Notes under the pieces: generated by a model
Told to the model about the DNA's origin: nothing
Databases searched by the model: none
The model's input: only the letters and a program-made list of their open reading frames with translations
Translations under genes and position numbers: made by a program
Shown here: positions 29,480 to 38,857 of the stretch, piece by piece
Layout of the letters: each line of letters opens with the position of its first letter
How positions within the stretch are numbered: position 1 is the first letter of the stretch
NCBI GenBank assembly: GCA_018398995.1
Contig: CP073759.1
Span: 806,001-870,000, forward strand
DNA: 64,000 bases
Direction of reading: 5' to 3'
DNA from: Methylophilaceae bacterium
Lineage (GTDB): Bacteria; Pseudomonadota; Gammaproteobacteria; Burkholderiales; Methylophilaceae

Positions 29480-29856
29480 ATTTATACTCAAATTAATGCC
29501 TTCAACAACAGTGATTGCCAAGCACAAGAAGCCAGCACCTAAAAATAATATTGTAGGCTAATGTGCGATTAAGGTATTAATATCGAATATTGCTAGATAA
29601 TAGCCAACAAGCCAAAATAAAATACCATGGTCACTCTTACAAATAAGCCAAGTATCAATCCAGTAAATGGTGGCGTTAACACAATGCTTAGCGGTTGATG
29701 GCCTATTGGCCAACACAATCGCCATGCTTGTATTAACGCCTTGTGTTAACCAGACACAGGATTATCAGGAACAAGACAAGCCAAGACGAGTCATTCTAAT
29801 GCATTACCCAGCCAGCTGGGCAAGCCACATTCCTGATACCAACAAATTACCAAACA
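29480..29856 (-). other. Spacer between ahcY and metF with a possible decayed membrane-protein fragment
   Basis: No intact gene is visible. On the minus strand about 29597-29682 reads VLTPPFTGLILGLFVRVTMV plus more hydrophobic residues before a stop, which resembles one segment of the small phage-holin-family membrane proteins often encoded between ahcY and metF in betaproteobacteria. No start or remaining segments in frame can be found. The match is short, so this is a weak suggestion. Confidence 0.3.
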
Positions 29857-31266
29857 TTAATATCGATAAGTCTCTGGCTTATAAGGGCCGTTGATATCCA
29901 CGCCGATATAATCTGCTTGTTCTTTAGTTAACTCAGTTAACTCGGCATTGAGTGTTTTCAATTGCAGTCTAGCCACCTTCTCATCCAAATGTTTAGGTAA
30001 AGTATAAACACCCACTGGATAATTCTGTGTTTTGGTAAACAACTCAATTTGAGCAATCGTCTGATTGGCAAAGCTAGAACTCATCACATAGCTTGGATGG
30101 CCAGTACCACAGCCTAAATTAACCAATCGACCTTTTGCCAACAAGGTAATACGTTTACCATCAGGGAAAATGACGTGATCGACTTGTGGTTTAATTTCAT
30201 CCCATTCATATTTTTCTAATGAAGCAACGTCAATTTCGTTATCGAAGTGACCAATGTTACAAACAATGGCTTCGTTTTTCATTTTGACCATATGATCATG
30301 TGTAATCACATGATAGTTACCAGTTGTAGTCACAAAAATATCAGCATGTGCACAAGCATAATCCATGGTAACTACACGGTAACCCTCCATTGCTGCTTGC
30401 AAGGCACAAATTGGATCAATTTCTGTCACCCACACTTGTGCAGATAAAGCACGTAACGCTTGAGCAGAGCCCTTGCCCACATCACCATAACCAATCACCA
30501 CAGCCACTTTACCCGCAATCATGACATCCGTTGCACGCTTAATTGCATCCACTAATGATTCACGACAACCATATAAGTTATCGAATTTTGATTTTGTCAC
30601 AGAATCATTGACGTTAATTGCTGGGAAAGCCAGTTTGCCTTCTTTATGCATTTGATATAAACGGTGCACGCCAGTTGTCGTCTCTTCTGTTACGCCTTTA
30701 ATTTGTGCTAAGCGAGTTGAATACCAAGTTGGATTAACTTTTAGCTTTTCTTTAATTGCTGCAAACAGACAGGTTTCTTCTTCAGAACTTGGGTTAGCGA
30801 TGACAGATAAATCTTTTTCCGCACGAGTACCCAAATGTAATAACAATGTTGCATCACCACCATCATCTAAAATCATATTGGAATAACCACCATCAGCCCA
30901 TTCAAAAATACGGTGAGTATAGTCCCAATACTCTGTTAGCGTTTCACCTTTAATAGCAAATACAGGCGTTCCACCAGCTGCAATGGCTGCAGCAGCGTGA
31001 TCTTGTGTTGAGTAAATATTGCATGATGCCCAGCGCACTTCAGCACCCAAATCTTTGAGTGTTTCAATTAACACAGCGGTTTGAATGGTCATATGCAGCG
31101 ATCCAGTAATACGAGCACCCTTCAATGGTTGTGCTTTTGCATACTCTTGGCGAATTGCCATTAAGCCTGGCATTTCATTCTCGGCTATTGAAATTTCTTT
31201 ACGACCAAAAGCTGCTAAATTAATATCAGCAATTACATAGTCTTTAATATCAGCTACAGTATTCAT
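29857..31266 (-). CDS. ahcY: S-adenosylhomocysteine hydrolase
   Basis: 469 residues, the long form found in proteobacteria. The NAD-binding domain has [20 protein letters not shown], and conserved blocks include [55 protein letters not shown] and the C-terminal [13 protein letters not shown]. It clears SAH formed by methylation, giving adenosine and homocysteine. An SAH riboswitch lies in its leader, the expected control. Confidence 0.97.
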   Translation of the reverse strand: MNTVADIKDYVIADINLAAFGRKEISIAENEMPGLMAIRQEYAKAQPLKGARITGSLHMTIQTAVLIETLKDLGAEVRWASCNIYSTQDHAAAAIAAGGTPVFAIKGETLTEYWDYTHRIFEWADGGYSNMILDDGGDATLLLHLGTRAEKDLSVIANPSSEEETCLFAAIKEKLKVNPTWYSTRLAQIKGVTEETTTGVHRLYQMHKEGKLAFPAINVNDSVTKSKFDNLYGCRESLVDAIKRATDVMIAGKVAVVIGYGDVGKGSAQALRALSAQVWVTEIDPICALQAAMEGYRVVTMDYACAHADIFVTTTGNYHVITHDHMVKMKNEAIVCNIGHFDNEIDVASLEKYEWDEIKPQVDHVIFPDGKRITLLAKGRLVNLGCGTGHPSYVMSSSFANQTIAQIELFTKTQNYPVGVYTLPKHLDEKVARLQLKTLNAELTELTKEQADYIGVDINGPYKPETYRY

Positions 31267-31358
31267 ATTTTTCCTTTAATAAATGAAAACTGAGCAAGGA
31301 AATAAGTCTTTGCGGGCTATTGCTCACCTTTTATATTCCGTGCTCGCACAGTAAAAAG

Positions 31359-31423
31359 TGAACGCAGTTAGAACATCTCTGAGCCTGGGAGTTTTAGAAC
31401 AAACTCTCGCAACGTTCCTCAGA
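31359..31423 (-). promoter_or_regulatory. SAH riboswitch upstream of ahcY
   Basis: Read on the minus strand, the RNA has ctgaggaacgttgc, a variable loop, cccaggctcag and, after a spacer, aactgcgttcac. These match the SAH riboswitch consensus: the P1 stem ctgag/ctcag, the conserved ccaggctc core, and the pseudoknot arm gaacg pairing with cgttc. It lies 92 bases before the ahcY start, where it is expected to raise expression when SAH accumulates. A further hairpin (tgagcaa/ttgctca, about 31291-31327) sits between it and the ribosome site. Confidence 0.88.
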
Positions 31424-31463
31424 ATTTTTGCATTATATCGTTAAATGAATGATTTGCAAAAAA

Positions 31464-32684
31464 TCAGACCCCAGGGTCTGCCCATAGTTCATCTACATTA
31501 TCAATCCCCCAAGTTTCGGTGGTCTCCGGCCCCGCAATCTCGTCTTTTACTGAGGATTTTGACAAATCAATTTCCTCTATGGGTATGCGTGTCTTTGATT
31601 TGGTTGAGAAAAAGACTTTGACGATGGGCTGTAATAAGCTTTTCGAAGATTGATCAACCACCACAGCTAAACGTTTAGACTTTAATAAAACCACTGATCC
31701 AATTGGATAAATACCGACACTTTTAACAAAAGCCTTGAATATTGCCTCATCAAAATGGCCTTGCCATTGTGCCATTCTTTTTAGAGATACACTGGGCTCC
31801 CAACCTGCTTTATATGATCGGTTTGAAGTCACCGCATCATACACATCACAGATAGCCCCCATCTTTGCAAATAAGCTAATATTATCGCCAAGCAACTTTT
31901 TAGGATAACCTGTACCATCGACTTTTTCATGATGATGCAAGCACACATCTAGTGCGACAGGATCTTTAATACCGGCTTGCATTAGCAATGCATGCCCCTT
32001 TTCAGGATGTAGTTTAACCAAAGAAAACTCTTGATTAGTCAATCCACCAGGTTTGTTGAGCACATGCAATGGCACTGCCACCTTGCCAATATCGTGTAAT
32101 AACCCAGCTAGTCCAGCTTGTTTAACCTCAATATCTGACAACGCCAGTTCTTTTGCTAGCGCGGTCATCATGGCACAGACAGCAACACTGTGCATGTAAG
32201 TATAGTCATCTTGCGTCTTCAAACGTGCCAGGCTGATTAATGCTGCCTTATTACGATCTATCGATGCTGCAATATCATCAACCAATGGCATCACGGCCTC
32301 CGCATTAACCGCCTTACCTAAACGCACGTCATTAAACATAGTGGCCACCGCTTCCTTAGAAGCAATAATAACATTTTTGGCTACTTTTATTTCCTGAGAT
32401 ACACGCACCATTTTAACTGGCTTGCGTTTGACAACTGGTGCATCAGATAAACCCGCCGACTCTTCAAAAAGCGCTATATCAGCTTGTTGCTTTTGCTCTA
32501 CATCAAGCCCTTTACTGGTATCAATTTCAACCTCTTTGACTGCACTTGAATATAGTTTTGCCAGATCTTTTGGATTATTTAAAACAAACTCTGTCTGCCA
32601 AAATGGGTGGTGAATCCAAGCCCCTTTTAGTGCATGGATATACATGCCAAGCCTGACTTGTTTGGTTAATATTGTTTTCAGCAT
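31464..32684 (-). CDS. HD-GYP cyclic di-GMP phosphodiesterase
   Basis: About 406 residues: an N-terminal DUF3391-like domain (LKTILTKQVRLGMYIHAL, GAWIHHPFWQTEFVL) followed by an HD-GYP domain with AGLLHDIGKVAVPLHVLNKP and CLHHHEKVDGTGYPKKLLG. The metal-binding HD, HH and GYP motifs are all present, so cleavage of cyclic di-GMP is likely. The start at 32684 places the conserved N terminus; 32702 is also in frame. It lies between metK and the ahcY riboswitch region on the same strand, probably as its own unit. Confidence 0.9.
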   Translation of the reverse strand: MLKTILTKQVRLGMYIHALKGAWIHHPFWQTEFVLNNPKDLAKLYSSAVKEVEIDTSKGLDVEQKQQADIALFEESAGLSDAPVVKRKPVKMVRVSQEIKVAKNVIIASKEAVATMFNDVRLGKAVNAEAVMPLVDDIAASIDRNKAALISLARLKTQDDYTYMHSVAVCAMMTALAKELALSDIEVKQAGLAGLLHDIGKVAVPLHVLNKPGGLTNQEFSLVKLHPEKGHALLMQAGIKDPVALDVCLHHHEKVDGTGYPKKLLGDNISLFAKMGAICDVYDAVTSNRSYKAGWEPSVSLKRMAQWQGHFDEAIFKAFVKSVGIYPIGSVVLLKSKRLAVVVDQSSKSLLQPIVKVFFSTKSKTRIPIEEIDLSKSSVKDEIAGPETTETWGIDNVDELWADPGV

Positions 32685-32721
32685 AGGTTGACATTTTGGC
32701 AAATAAAACAGCGATTTAAAT

Positions 32722-32752
32722 TAAAAAAAAGAGGGCATAAATGCTCTCTTTC
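32722..32752 (-). terminator. Terminator after metK
   Basis: On the minus strand the hairpin agagagca-ttta-tgccctct (one mismatch) is followed by a run of eight T, 34 bases past the metK stop codon and just before the HD-GYP gene. It fits a Rho-independent terminator for metK. Confidence 0.75.
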
Positions 32753-32785
32753 AATTAGGTTCCTCAATAAATGACTTATCTTAAA

Positions 32786-33949
32786 TTAGATACCTGCTGC
32801 TGCCTTTAACGCTGCCGCTTTGTCTGTTTTTTCCCATGTAAACTCTGGCTCATCTCGCCCAAAGTGTCCATAAGCAGCAGTTTTTGCATAAATGGGTCGT
32901 AGCAAATCTAACATTTGCACAATACCCTTAGGGCGCAAATCAAAATGTTCACGCACCAACGCGGTTAGCCTATCATCAGAAATTTTACCTGTTCCATAGG
33001 TATCTACCATAATAGATGTTGGCTGAGCCACGCCAATAGCATAACTTATTTGCACCATACATTTATCAGCCAAACCTGCCGCCACAATGTTTTTTGCCAC
33101 ATAACGACCTGCATAAGCAGCCGAACGATCGACTTTAGACGGATCTTTACCTGAAAATGCGCCACCACCATGAGGCGCCGCACCACCATAAGTATCTACA
33201 ATAATTTTACGTCCAGTCAACCCACAGTCACCCTGTGGCCCGCCAACCACAAAACGTCCTGTTGGATTCACCAAATATTTGACATCGCCTTTAATCAATT
33301 CTTGAGGCAACAATGGTTTAATAATCTCTTCAATGGTAGCTTCACGGATCGCATCTAAAGTCATTTCTGGCGCATGTTGTGTTGAAACCAATACGGTATC
33401 GATTTTAAAAGGTTTACCATCCACATATTGCAAAGTGACTTGAGCTTTTGCATCGGGACGCAACCATGGTAAACGGCCATCTTTACGCAATTGTGCTTGG
33501 CGTTCCATGATACGATGACTGAGCCAAATTGGTAACGGCATCAGTTGTGGTGTTTCATTGACTGCATAACCAAACATCAAGCCTTGGTCGCCCGCACCTT
33601 GATCGAGTGGGTCATCGTTTGCATGATCAACACCCTGTGCGATATCAGGCGATTGCTTGTCATAAGCGACCATTACTGCACAAGATTTATAGTCGATACC
33701 ATAATCACCATTATCGTAACCAATTCGCTTAACTGCCTCGCGTGCTACTTTAATATAGTCGACATTGGCGGTTGTTGTGATTTCACCAGCCAATATAATC
33801 AAACCGGTATTTGCAAGTGTCTCAGCTGCAACACGCGCTGTGGGATCTTGTTCTAAAATTGCATCTAAAATACTATCGGAAACCTGATCTGCTAGCTTAT
33901 CAGGATGGCCTTCAGAAACGGATTCTGAAGTAAAAAGAAATTCATTCAT
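32786..33949 (-). CDS. metK: S-adenosylmethionine synthetase
   Basis: 387 residues from the ATG at 33949, which begins [20 protein letters not shown]; the earlier start at 33997 adds residues foreign to the family. Signatures: [12 protein letters not shown] and [19 protein letters not shown]. It makes SAM from methionine and ATP and completes the SAM cycle with ahcY and metF here. The leader (33950-34127) shows no riboswitch that can be identified. It is divergent from dapF. Confidence 0.97.
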   Translation of the reverse strand: MNEFLFTSESVSEGHPDKLADQVSDSILDAILEQDPTARVAAETLANTGLIILAGEITTTANVDYIKVAREAVKRIGYDNGDYGIDYKSCAVMVAYDKQSPDIAQGVDHANDDPLDQGAGDQGLMFGYAVNETPQLMPLPIWLSHRIMERQAQLRKDGRLPWLRPDAKAQVTLQYVDGKPFKIDTVLVSTQHAPEMTLDAIREATIEEIIKPLLPQELIKGDVKYLVNPTGRFVVGGPQGDCGLTGRKIIVDTYGGAAPHGGGAFSGKDPSKVDRSAAYAGRYVAKNIVAAGLADKCMVQISYAIGVAQPTSIMVDTYGTGKISDDRLTALVREHFDLRPKGIVQMLDLLRPIYAKTAAYGHFGRDEPEFTWEKTDKAAALKAAAGI

Positions 33950-34142
33950 TGTGCGCCTTGAAAATGATAAAGTTGTAAAAAAAAGAAGAGATGACACACC
34001 AACTAAAGGCTAAAGCTAGGGCATCAAACCAACGAGTTCGATATTGTAGATGAAAATAACAACCAACCATACACAATTTTTATGTTTGCAGTACTAAAAC
34101 GACCCATGATGCAGTATTATCCATACCATGAAAAAAAGCACG

Positions 34143-34973
34143 ATGAAATTAACATTCACCAAAATGCAAGGTGCGGGCAATGATTTTGTCGTTATTGACA
34201 GTTACACAAAACCTGTTGAATTAACCGCTGCACAAATCCGGCATATCGCCAATCGCAATTTTGGTGCGGGTTGCGATCAGTTACTCATGGTTGAAAAAAC
34301 CAATACACCACATGTCGACTTTCGCTATCGCATTTTTAATGCTGATGGTGGCGAAGTTGAGCAATGTGGTAATGGCGCTCGTTGCTTTGTGCGCTTTGTA
34401 ATTGATAAAGGCTTAACGCATAAAAAAATTATTGCTGTAGAAACAGCGAGCGGTGTTATCGAACTAACAGCAGAAGAAAATGGGGAAGTAACGGTTAATA
34501 TGGGGCCACCAAATTTCAATCCTCAAGCGCTCCCTTTTCTTGCAGACAAGCAACAACTGCAATATTTGCTCCCACTTAACGGCGTGACCCTGCAAATAGC
34601 GGCTGTTTCTATGGGGAACCCTCATGCAATAATAGTCGTGGATGATATCAATACCGCACCAGTAGCTGAGCTTGGGCCACAAATCGAATCACATTCGCAA
34701 TTCCCACAACGTGTCAATGCTGGCTTTATGCAGATAGTCAATCCACATGAAATTCATCTACGTGTATTTGAACGTGGCAGTGGCGAAACGCTAGCCTGTG
34801 GAACGGGTGCATGCGCTGCTGTTGTGAGTGGCATACAATTAAATTTGCTACAATCACCTGTATTCGTTAATACCCGCGGTGGACAACTGCATATCACCTG
34901 GCAGGGAGCATCATCTGCAGTGATGATGACAGGTCCAGCAGTGATTGTATTTGAAGGCGAAATACAACTCTAA
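34143..34973 (+). CDS. dapF: Diaminopimelate epimerase
   Basis: About 276 residues. Both catalytic cysteines are visible: in [16 protein letters not shown] and in [19 protein letters not shown]. The N terminus [19 protein letters not shown] at 34143 is typical; an earlier in-frame ATG at 34128 would add five residues. It makes meso-diaminopimelate for peptidoglycan and lysine. It leads a dapF-DUF484-xerC group conserved in proteobacteria. Confidence 0.96.
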   Translation: MKLTFTKMQGAGNDFVVIDSYTKPVELTAAQIRHIANRNFGAGCDQLLMVEKTNTPHVDFRYRIFNADGGEVEQCGNGARCFVRFVIDKGLTHKKIIAVETASGVIELTAEENGEVTVNMGPPNFNPQALPFLADKQQLQYLLPLNGVTLQIAAVSMGNPHAIIVVDDINTAPVAELGPQIESHSQFPQRVNAGFMQIVNPHEIHLRVFERGSGETLACGTGACAAVVSGIQLNLLQSPVFVNTRGGQLHITWQGASSAVMMTGPAVIVFEGEIQL

Positions 34974-35012
34974 GTATTTAGCATTTAAGCAGATCAAACA
35001 TGAGGATTAGTC

Positions 35013-35663
35013 ATGCAAGAAAATGAAATCATCGATTATCTAAAAGCACATCCAGCATTTTTTGAAAAAAATGCGCACTTACTTGCGCAGATTCATCTAC
35101 CCAGCCCACATGGCAATGGCACCATTTCACTTGCAGAACGCCAACAACTTGCACAGCGTGACAAAATAACCGCATTAGAAGAACGCTACGCTGAGCTGGT
35201 AAACAATGCGCAAGAAAATGACAAAATAACCAACAAGATGCATCAATTTTTTGTGCTATTACAACAAGCCAAAAATTTTGATGCCGTTGAGCAATTAATT
35301 AGCCACAATCTAACTGAGGACTTTAATATGACAGATACTTGCCTGCGTATTTGGACAAGTCCAGCCGACAGCAAAGATGCCGCAAATTTAGTCTTCTCAG
35401 CAACACCCGAGTCTATTCGCAGTTGGGTAAATGACATTCACAACGTGTATTGTGGAGAAACTCCTGCAAGCATCAGTATCGATGATTGGTTTATGGTTCC
35501 CGCCCAGTCTATTGCGGTATTACCACTAAAAAATAAAGCAGTTTATGGTTATTTAGCATTGGCTAGCGACCAACAAAAACGCTTTTATCTTGGCATGGGT
35601 ACGGATTTTTTACAAAAGCTCGGCAACCATGTAAGTGCCGCACTTTCTCGTTATCTCGATTAA
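35013..35663 (+). CDS. DUF484 family protein
   Basis: 216 residues with the DUF484 pattern: IIDYLKAHPAFFEKNAHLLA, LPSPHGNGTISLAERQ, and a GAF-like C-terminal half ending FLQKLGNHVSAALSRYL. Its function is unknown, but it is regularly encoded between dapF and xerC, as here. A ribosome site (atgagga) precedes the ATG. Confidence 0.9.
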   Translation: MQENEIIDYLKAHPAFFEKNAHLLAQIHLPSPHGNGTISLAERQQLAQRDKITALEERYAELVNNAQENDKITNKMHQFFVLLQQAKNFDAVEQLISHNLTEDFNMTDTCLRIWTSPADSKDAANLVFSATPESIRSWVNDIHNVYCGETPASISIDDWFMVPAQSIAVLPLKNKAVYGYLALASDQQKRFYLGMGTDFLQKLGNHVSAALSRYLD

Positions 35664-35693
35664 ACTAACAATATTTAACGTACCACCAATCTT

Positions 35694-36575
35694 GTGGATT
35701 TATTAAGCGAATATCTACAATTTCTGACTTTCGAACGTGGCTTGAGTCCGCTAACAAGAGAAAATTACGCGCGCGATATTCAACAATTATGCACACTGAG
35801 CGATGCTACTGCGCTAAACGCATTACAGACAGCGCAAGTCCGTCACTATATTGCTCGCTTACATAGCAAGGGCTTAGGCGGCAAAAGTATTGCGCGCATG
35901 CTATCAAGCTGGCGTGGCTTCTTTGATTATTTAATGTTACGCCACGGTTATCCCAACAATCCTGTGAAAGGATTACGTGCACCAAAGTCAGCAAAAACAT
36001 TGCCACAAGCACTCTCAATTGAGCAAGCAATTAAACTGGTTGATGTCAAAGGTGATGATGTATTAAGTGTCAGAGATCATGCTATTTTAGAATTATTTTA
36101 CTCATCGGGCTTGCGTTTAAGTGAGCTTATTAATCTGAATATGAATCAAATGGATTTTACAGAGGGCACGATTACGGTTACCGGTAAAGGTAATAAAACG
36201 CGCATTGTTCCATTGGGCAATCATGCAATTATTGCTATGCAACAATGGTTAAAGTTACGAACAAGCTTACACATCAACGCTGCTGAGGAAAAAGCTGTTT
36301 TTATTGGCAAGCAAGGCAAGCGTATGTCTGCGCGTAACATTCAATACCGACTTAAAGCATGGGCGATTAAACAAGGATTAGATTCTTCTGTTCACCCGCA
36401 TATGTTAAGACATAGCTTTGCTTCGCATGTTTTACAATCTAGCGGTGACTTACGAGCAGTTCAAGAAATGTTAGGTCACGCCAATATCAGCACCACCCAA
36501 GTTTATACGCATTTAGATTACCAGCACTTAACGGAAGTCTATGACACAGCACATCCTAGAGCGAAGAAAAAATAA
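35694..36575 (+). CDS. xerC: Site-specific tyrosine recombinase XerC
   Basis: 293 residues. The SAM-like core-binding domain (YLQFLTFERGLSPLTRENYA) precedes the catalytic domain: Arg in SSGLRLSELINL, Lys in VTGKGNKTRIVPLG, HxxR in HPHMLRHSFASHVL, His in LGHANISTTQVYTH and the nucleophilic Tyr in that last segment. With XerD it resolves chromosome dimers at dif. The start is GTG at 35694. Position after dapF-DUF484 favours XerC over XerD. Confidence 0.94.
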   Translation: MDLLSEYLQFLTFERGLSPLTRENYARDIQQLCTLSDATALNALQTAQVRHYIARLHSKGLGGKSIARMLSSWRGFFDYLMLRHGYPNNPVKGLRAPKSAKTLPQALSIEQAIKLVDVKGDDVLSVRDHAILELFYSSGLRLSELINLNMNQMDFTEGTITVTGKGNKTRIVPLGNHAIIAMQQWLKLRTSLHINAAEEKAVFIGKQGKRMSARNIQYRLKAWAIKQGLDSSVHPHMLRHSFASHVLQSSGDLRAVQEMLGHANISTTQVYTHLDYQHLTEVYDTAHPRAKKK

Positions 36576-36708
36576 AAATTTAGCGCTGTATTGTTGCGCC
36601 ATGCATCAATTAGACCGCAACTAAATCATGGTTTTTATGTCGCATTAATTATGGCAAAATAAGCAACATAAAATCAAAATATCAATCGTTCACAAAATAA
36701 GGATTACC

Positions 36709-37293
36709 ATGGAACATACATTACCAGCATTACCTTACGCGCAAGATGCATTAGCGCCACACCTTTCTGCCGAGACTTTAGATTTTCACTATGGCAAGCA
36801 CCACAATGCTTATGTGGTTAACTTAAACAAATTAATTGTTGGCACAGAGTTTGAAAATGCTGCACTAGAAGACATTATCAAAAAAGCATCTGGTGGCGTT
36901 TACAATAACGCAGCGCAAATTTGGAATCACACCTTTTTTTGGCATTGCATGAAGCCAAATGGCGGCGCTGCACCAACGGGTGCACTTGCCGATGCAATTG
37001 CTGCAAAATGGGGTTCATACGAAGACTTTAAAGCGGCCTTTCAAGCATCAGCGGTTGGCAATTTTGGCTCAGGTTGGACATGGCTCGTTAAAAAAGCAGA
37101 TGGCACAGTAGATATTGTGAATATGGGTGCTGCTGGTACACCATTAACAACTGGTGATACTGCCCTTCTTTGTATTGATGTATGGGAGCACGCTTACTAC
37201 ATCGATTACCGCAATGCGCGTCCTAAGTTTGTTGAAACATTCTTAACAAGTTTAGTGAACTGGGACTTTGCAAGCACAAATTTTGCCGCTTAA
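36709..37293 (+). CDS. sodB: Superoxide dismutase [Fe]
   Basis: 194 residues. Metal ligands can be placed in [27 protein letters not shown] and [16 protein letters not shown]. The [14 protein letters not shown] segment and the short length are those of iron enzymes (SodB) rather than manganese ones, though cambialistic use cannot be excluded. It has its own leader with a ribosome site (ataagga) and a strong terminator. Confidence 0.95.
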   Translation: MEHTLPALPYAQDALAPHLSAETLDFHYGKHHNAYVVNLNKLIVGTEFENAALEDIIKKASGGVYNNAAQIWNHTFFWHCMKPNGGAAPTGALADAIAAKWGSYEDFKAAFQASAVGNFGSGWTWLVKKADGTVDIVNMGAAGTPLTTGDTALLCIDVWEHAYYIDYRNARPKFVETFLTSLVNWDFASTNFAA

Positions 37294-37311
37294 CTGGCAA
37301 TAGTTCAATTG

Positions 37312-37342
37312 AAAGCCAAGTAAATCCTACTTGGCTTTTTTT
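37312..37342 (+). terminator. Terminator after sodB
   Basis: The 11-base arm aaagccaagta pairs with tacttggcttt across a five-base loop and runs into a T-stretch, 19 bases past the sodB stop. The spacer that follows (to 37539) shows no other gene. Confidence 0.9.
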
Positions 37343-37539
37343 GCTTACTGCAACTTTGCTTATTGATAATAAGCAATATCATCAATATTACGCAATCGAT
37401 ACGCGGGTAAAAAGCCTATGTATCAGCAAAAAAGCCTCAAATCTTCCCTTTAAGCGTGATTGTTTTATTGATTGAAAGCCAAGATGCTTTTCGTCCTGAC
37501 TATTCATCATTAGGCTGTTTATGATTTAGGAGGAAACAC

Positions 37540-38453
37540 ATGCAAGACTTTTTAATTTCTATTGGTTTAACTGATAGCAATCATTTTTAATCCTAACCAA
37601 AACAGGATTAAATATTGTCATTATTATGGCAGTGGCATTCGTGATTAAATTAATCGCCAGTCGCTTAATTAATAAACTCAAAAACTATTTAAAAGTTAAG
37701 GCTGAAGACAATTTAGAAGAATATAAACGCATTGATAGCTTAGGCAGGGTTTTTCGTTATATCGCAACTATCGTCATCACAGTCATAGCGATTATTCAAA
37801 TTCTAAATGAGCTAGGTATTTCTATCGCACCTGTTTTAGCAGCAGCCGGCGTGGTTGGTGTCGCTATTGGTTTTGGTGCGCAAAGCCTTGTTAAAGACTA
37901 TTTTACTGGTTTCGTGCTGTTACTCGAGAATCAGGTAAGGCAAGGCGATGTTGTAGAGGTTGGTAGCAAAAGTGGCTTTGTTGAAGAGGTTACTCTACGC
38001 TATATCAAAATGCGCGATTATGGTGGCAACGTGCACTATGTCCCAAACGGCAATATTACAACAGTAACCAATATGAGCAGAGAGTTTGCTTTTGCGGTGA
38101 TTGATGTTGGTGTGGCTTACCGTGAAAATATCGAGCAAGTGATGCGCATTATGGAAGCGGTGGGGGCAACACTCAGACTAGACGAATCGTTTAAACACAA
38201 TATATTGGACGACATGGAAATGGCAGGCGTCGATCAACTCGCTGATTCAGCAGTCATGATTCGTTGTCGGTTTAAAGTCATCCCGCTGTCACAATGGCTG
38301 ATCAAGCGAGAGTATTTCAAACGCTTAAAAGCCGCTTTTGATGAACAAGGTATCGAGATTCCATTCCCACACTTAACCATTTATCCAGGCGTCAATCGTG
38401 ACGGGTTATCTCCTGCTTTCAATGTCAAGCACAATGATAAGCAAGCCTCATAA
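37540..38453 (+). pseudogene. Small mechanosensitive channel (MscS family), 5' frameshift
   Basis: A strong ribosome site (aggagg) precedes the ATG at 37540, whose frame reads MQDFLISIGLTDS and stops at 37588. The other frame is open from 37578 and continues with QSFLILTKTGLNIVIIMAV into the 275-codon frame at 37626, which carries the MscS domain: AAAGVVGVAIGFGAQSLVKD (pore helix), GFVLLLENQVRQGDVVEV and PNGNITTVTN. A one-base change near 37575-37587 joins the two. Unless translation starts at the internal ATG (37626), the product lacks its first membrane segment. It could be a sequencing error. Confidence 0.8.
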
Positions 38454-38485
38454 ACAACTCAGATAGTCTGTGTTAATATAATGCG

Positions 38486-38794
38486 ATGTTGCATCGAGTA
38501 ATCATTCACATAGGCTTAATTGTCTTATTTGCTTTCACGCAAATTGGGGTAGTTACGCATGAAATTAGCCACCTCAATGAAACTGAGCAGCATCAGGAAG
38601 AACAGCACAACCATAACAGTCAATGTAAACAATGTTTAAGTGATAGCCATGCCAACATAGCAGACTTAGCATCTGTTTTTAGCTTTGAGCTTAACCCAGC
38701 TGAACATCTCTTTACTAGCAAAGCGCTGACTAACAGCTTATCAGTTACATCTGCCTTTTATAGTGCGCGCGCACCACCCATCTCACAACAATAA
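38486..38794 (+). CDS. DUF2946-like small His/Cys-rich protein
   Basis: 102 residues: an N-terminal hydrophobic segment (VIIHIGLIVLFAFTQIG), then a histidine- and glutamate-rich stretch with HQEEQHNHNSQCKQC, and an end of the type YSARAPP found in DUF2946-like proteins. Such genes often precede metal-related TonB receptors. The His/Cys cluster suggests metal binding outside the cytoplasmic membrane. It lies 63 bases before the TonB receptor gene on the same strand. Confidence 0.65.
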   Translation: MLHRVIIHIGLIVLFAFTQIGVVTHEISHLNETEQHQEEQHNHNSQCKQCLSDSHANIADLASVFSFELNPAEHLFTSKALTNSLSVTSAFYSARAPPISQQ

Positions 38795-38857
38795 CTTGTT
38801 ACGCGAGTATTGCGTTTGCAATGTTCGTTTTATTGATTATTTTGTGAGGATTATACA

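Noticed and set aside
33950-34127. Possible SAM riboswitch in the metK leader
   Set aside because: Short A/G-rich and hairpin-like pieces are present, but the core motifs of SAM-I, SAM-II or SAM/SAH classes could not be placed.
38454-38486. Zur box before the DUF2946-like and TonB receptor genes
   Set aside because: A gcgatgttgcatcg inverted repeat is present, but it does not resemble the Zur consensus and includes the start codon.
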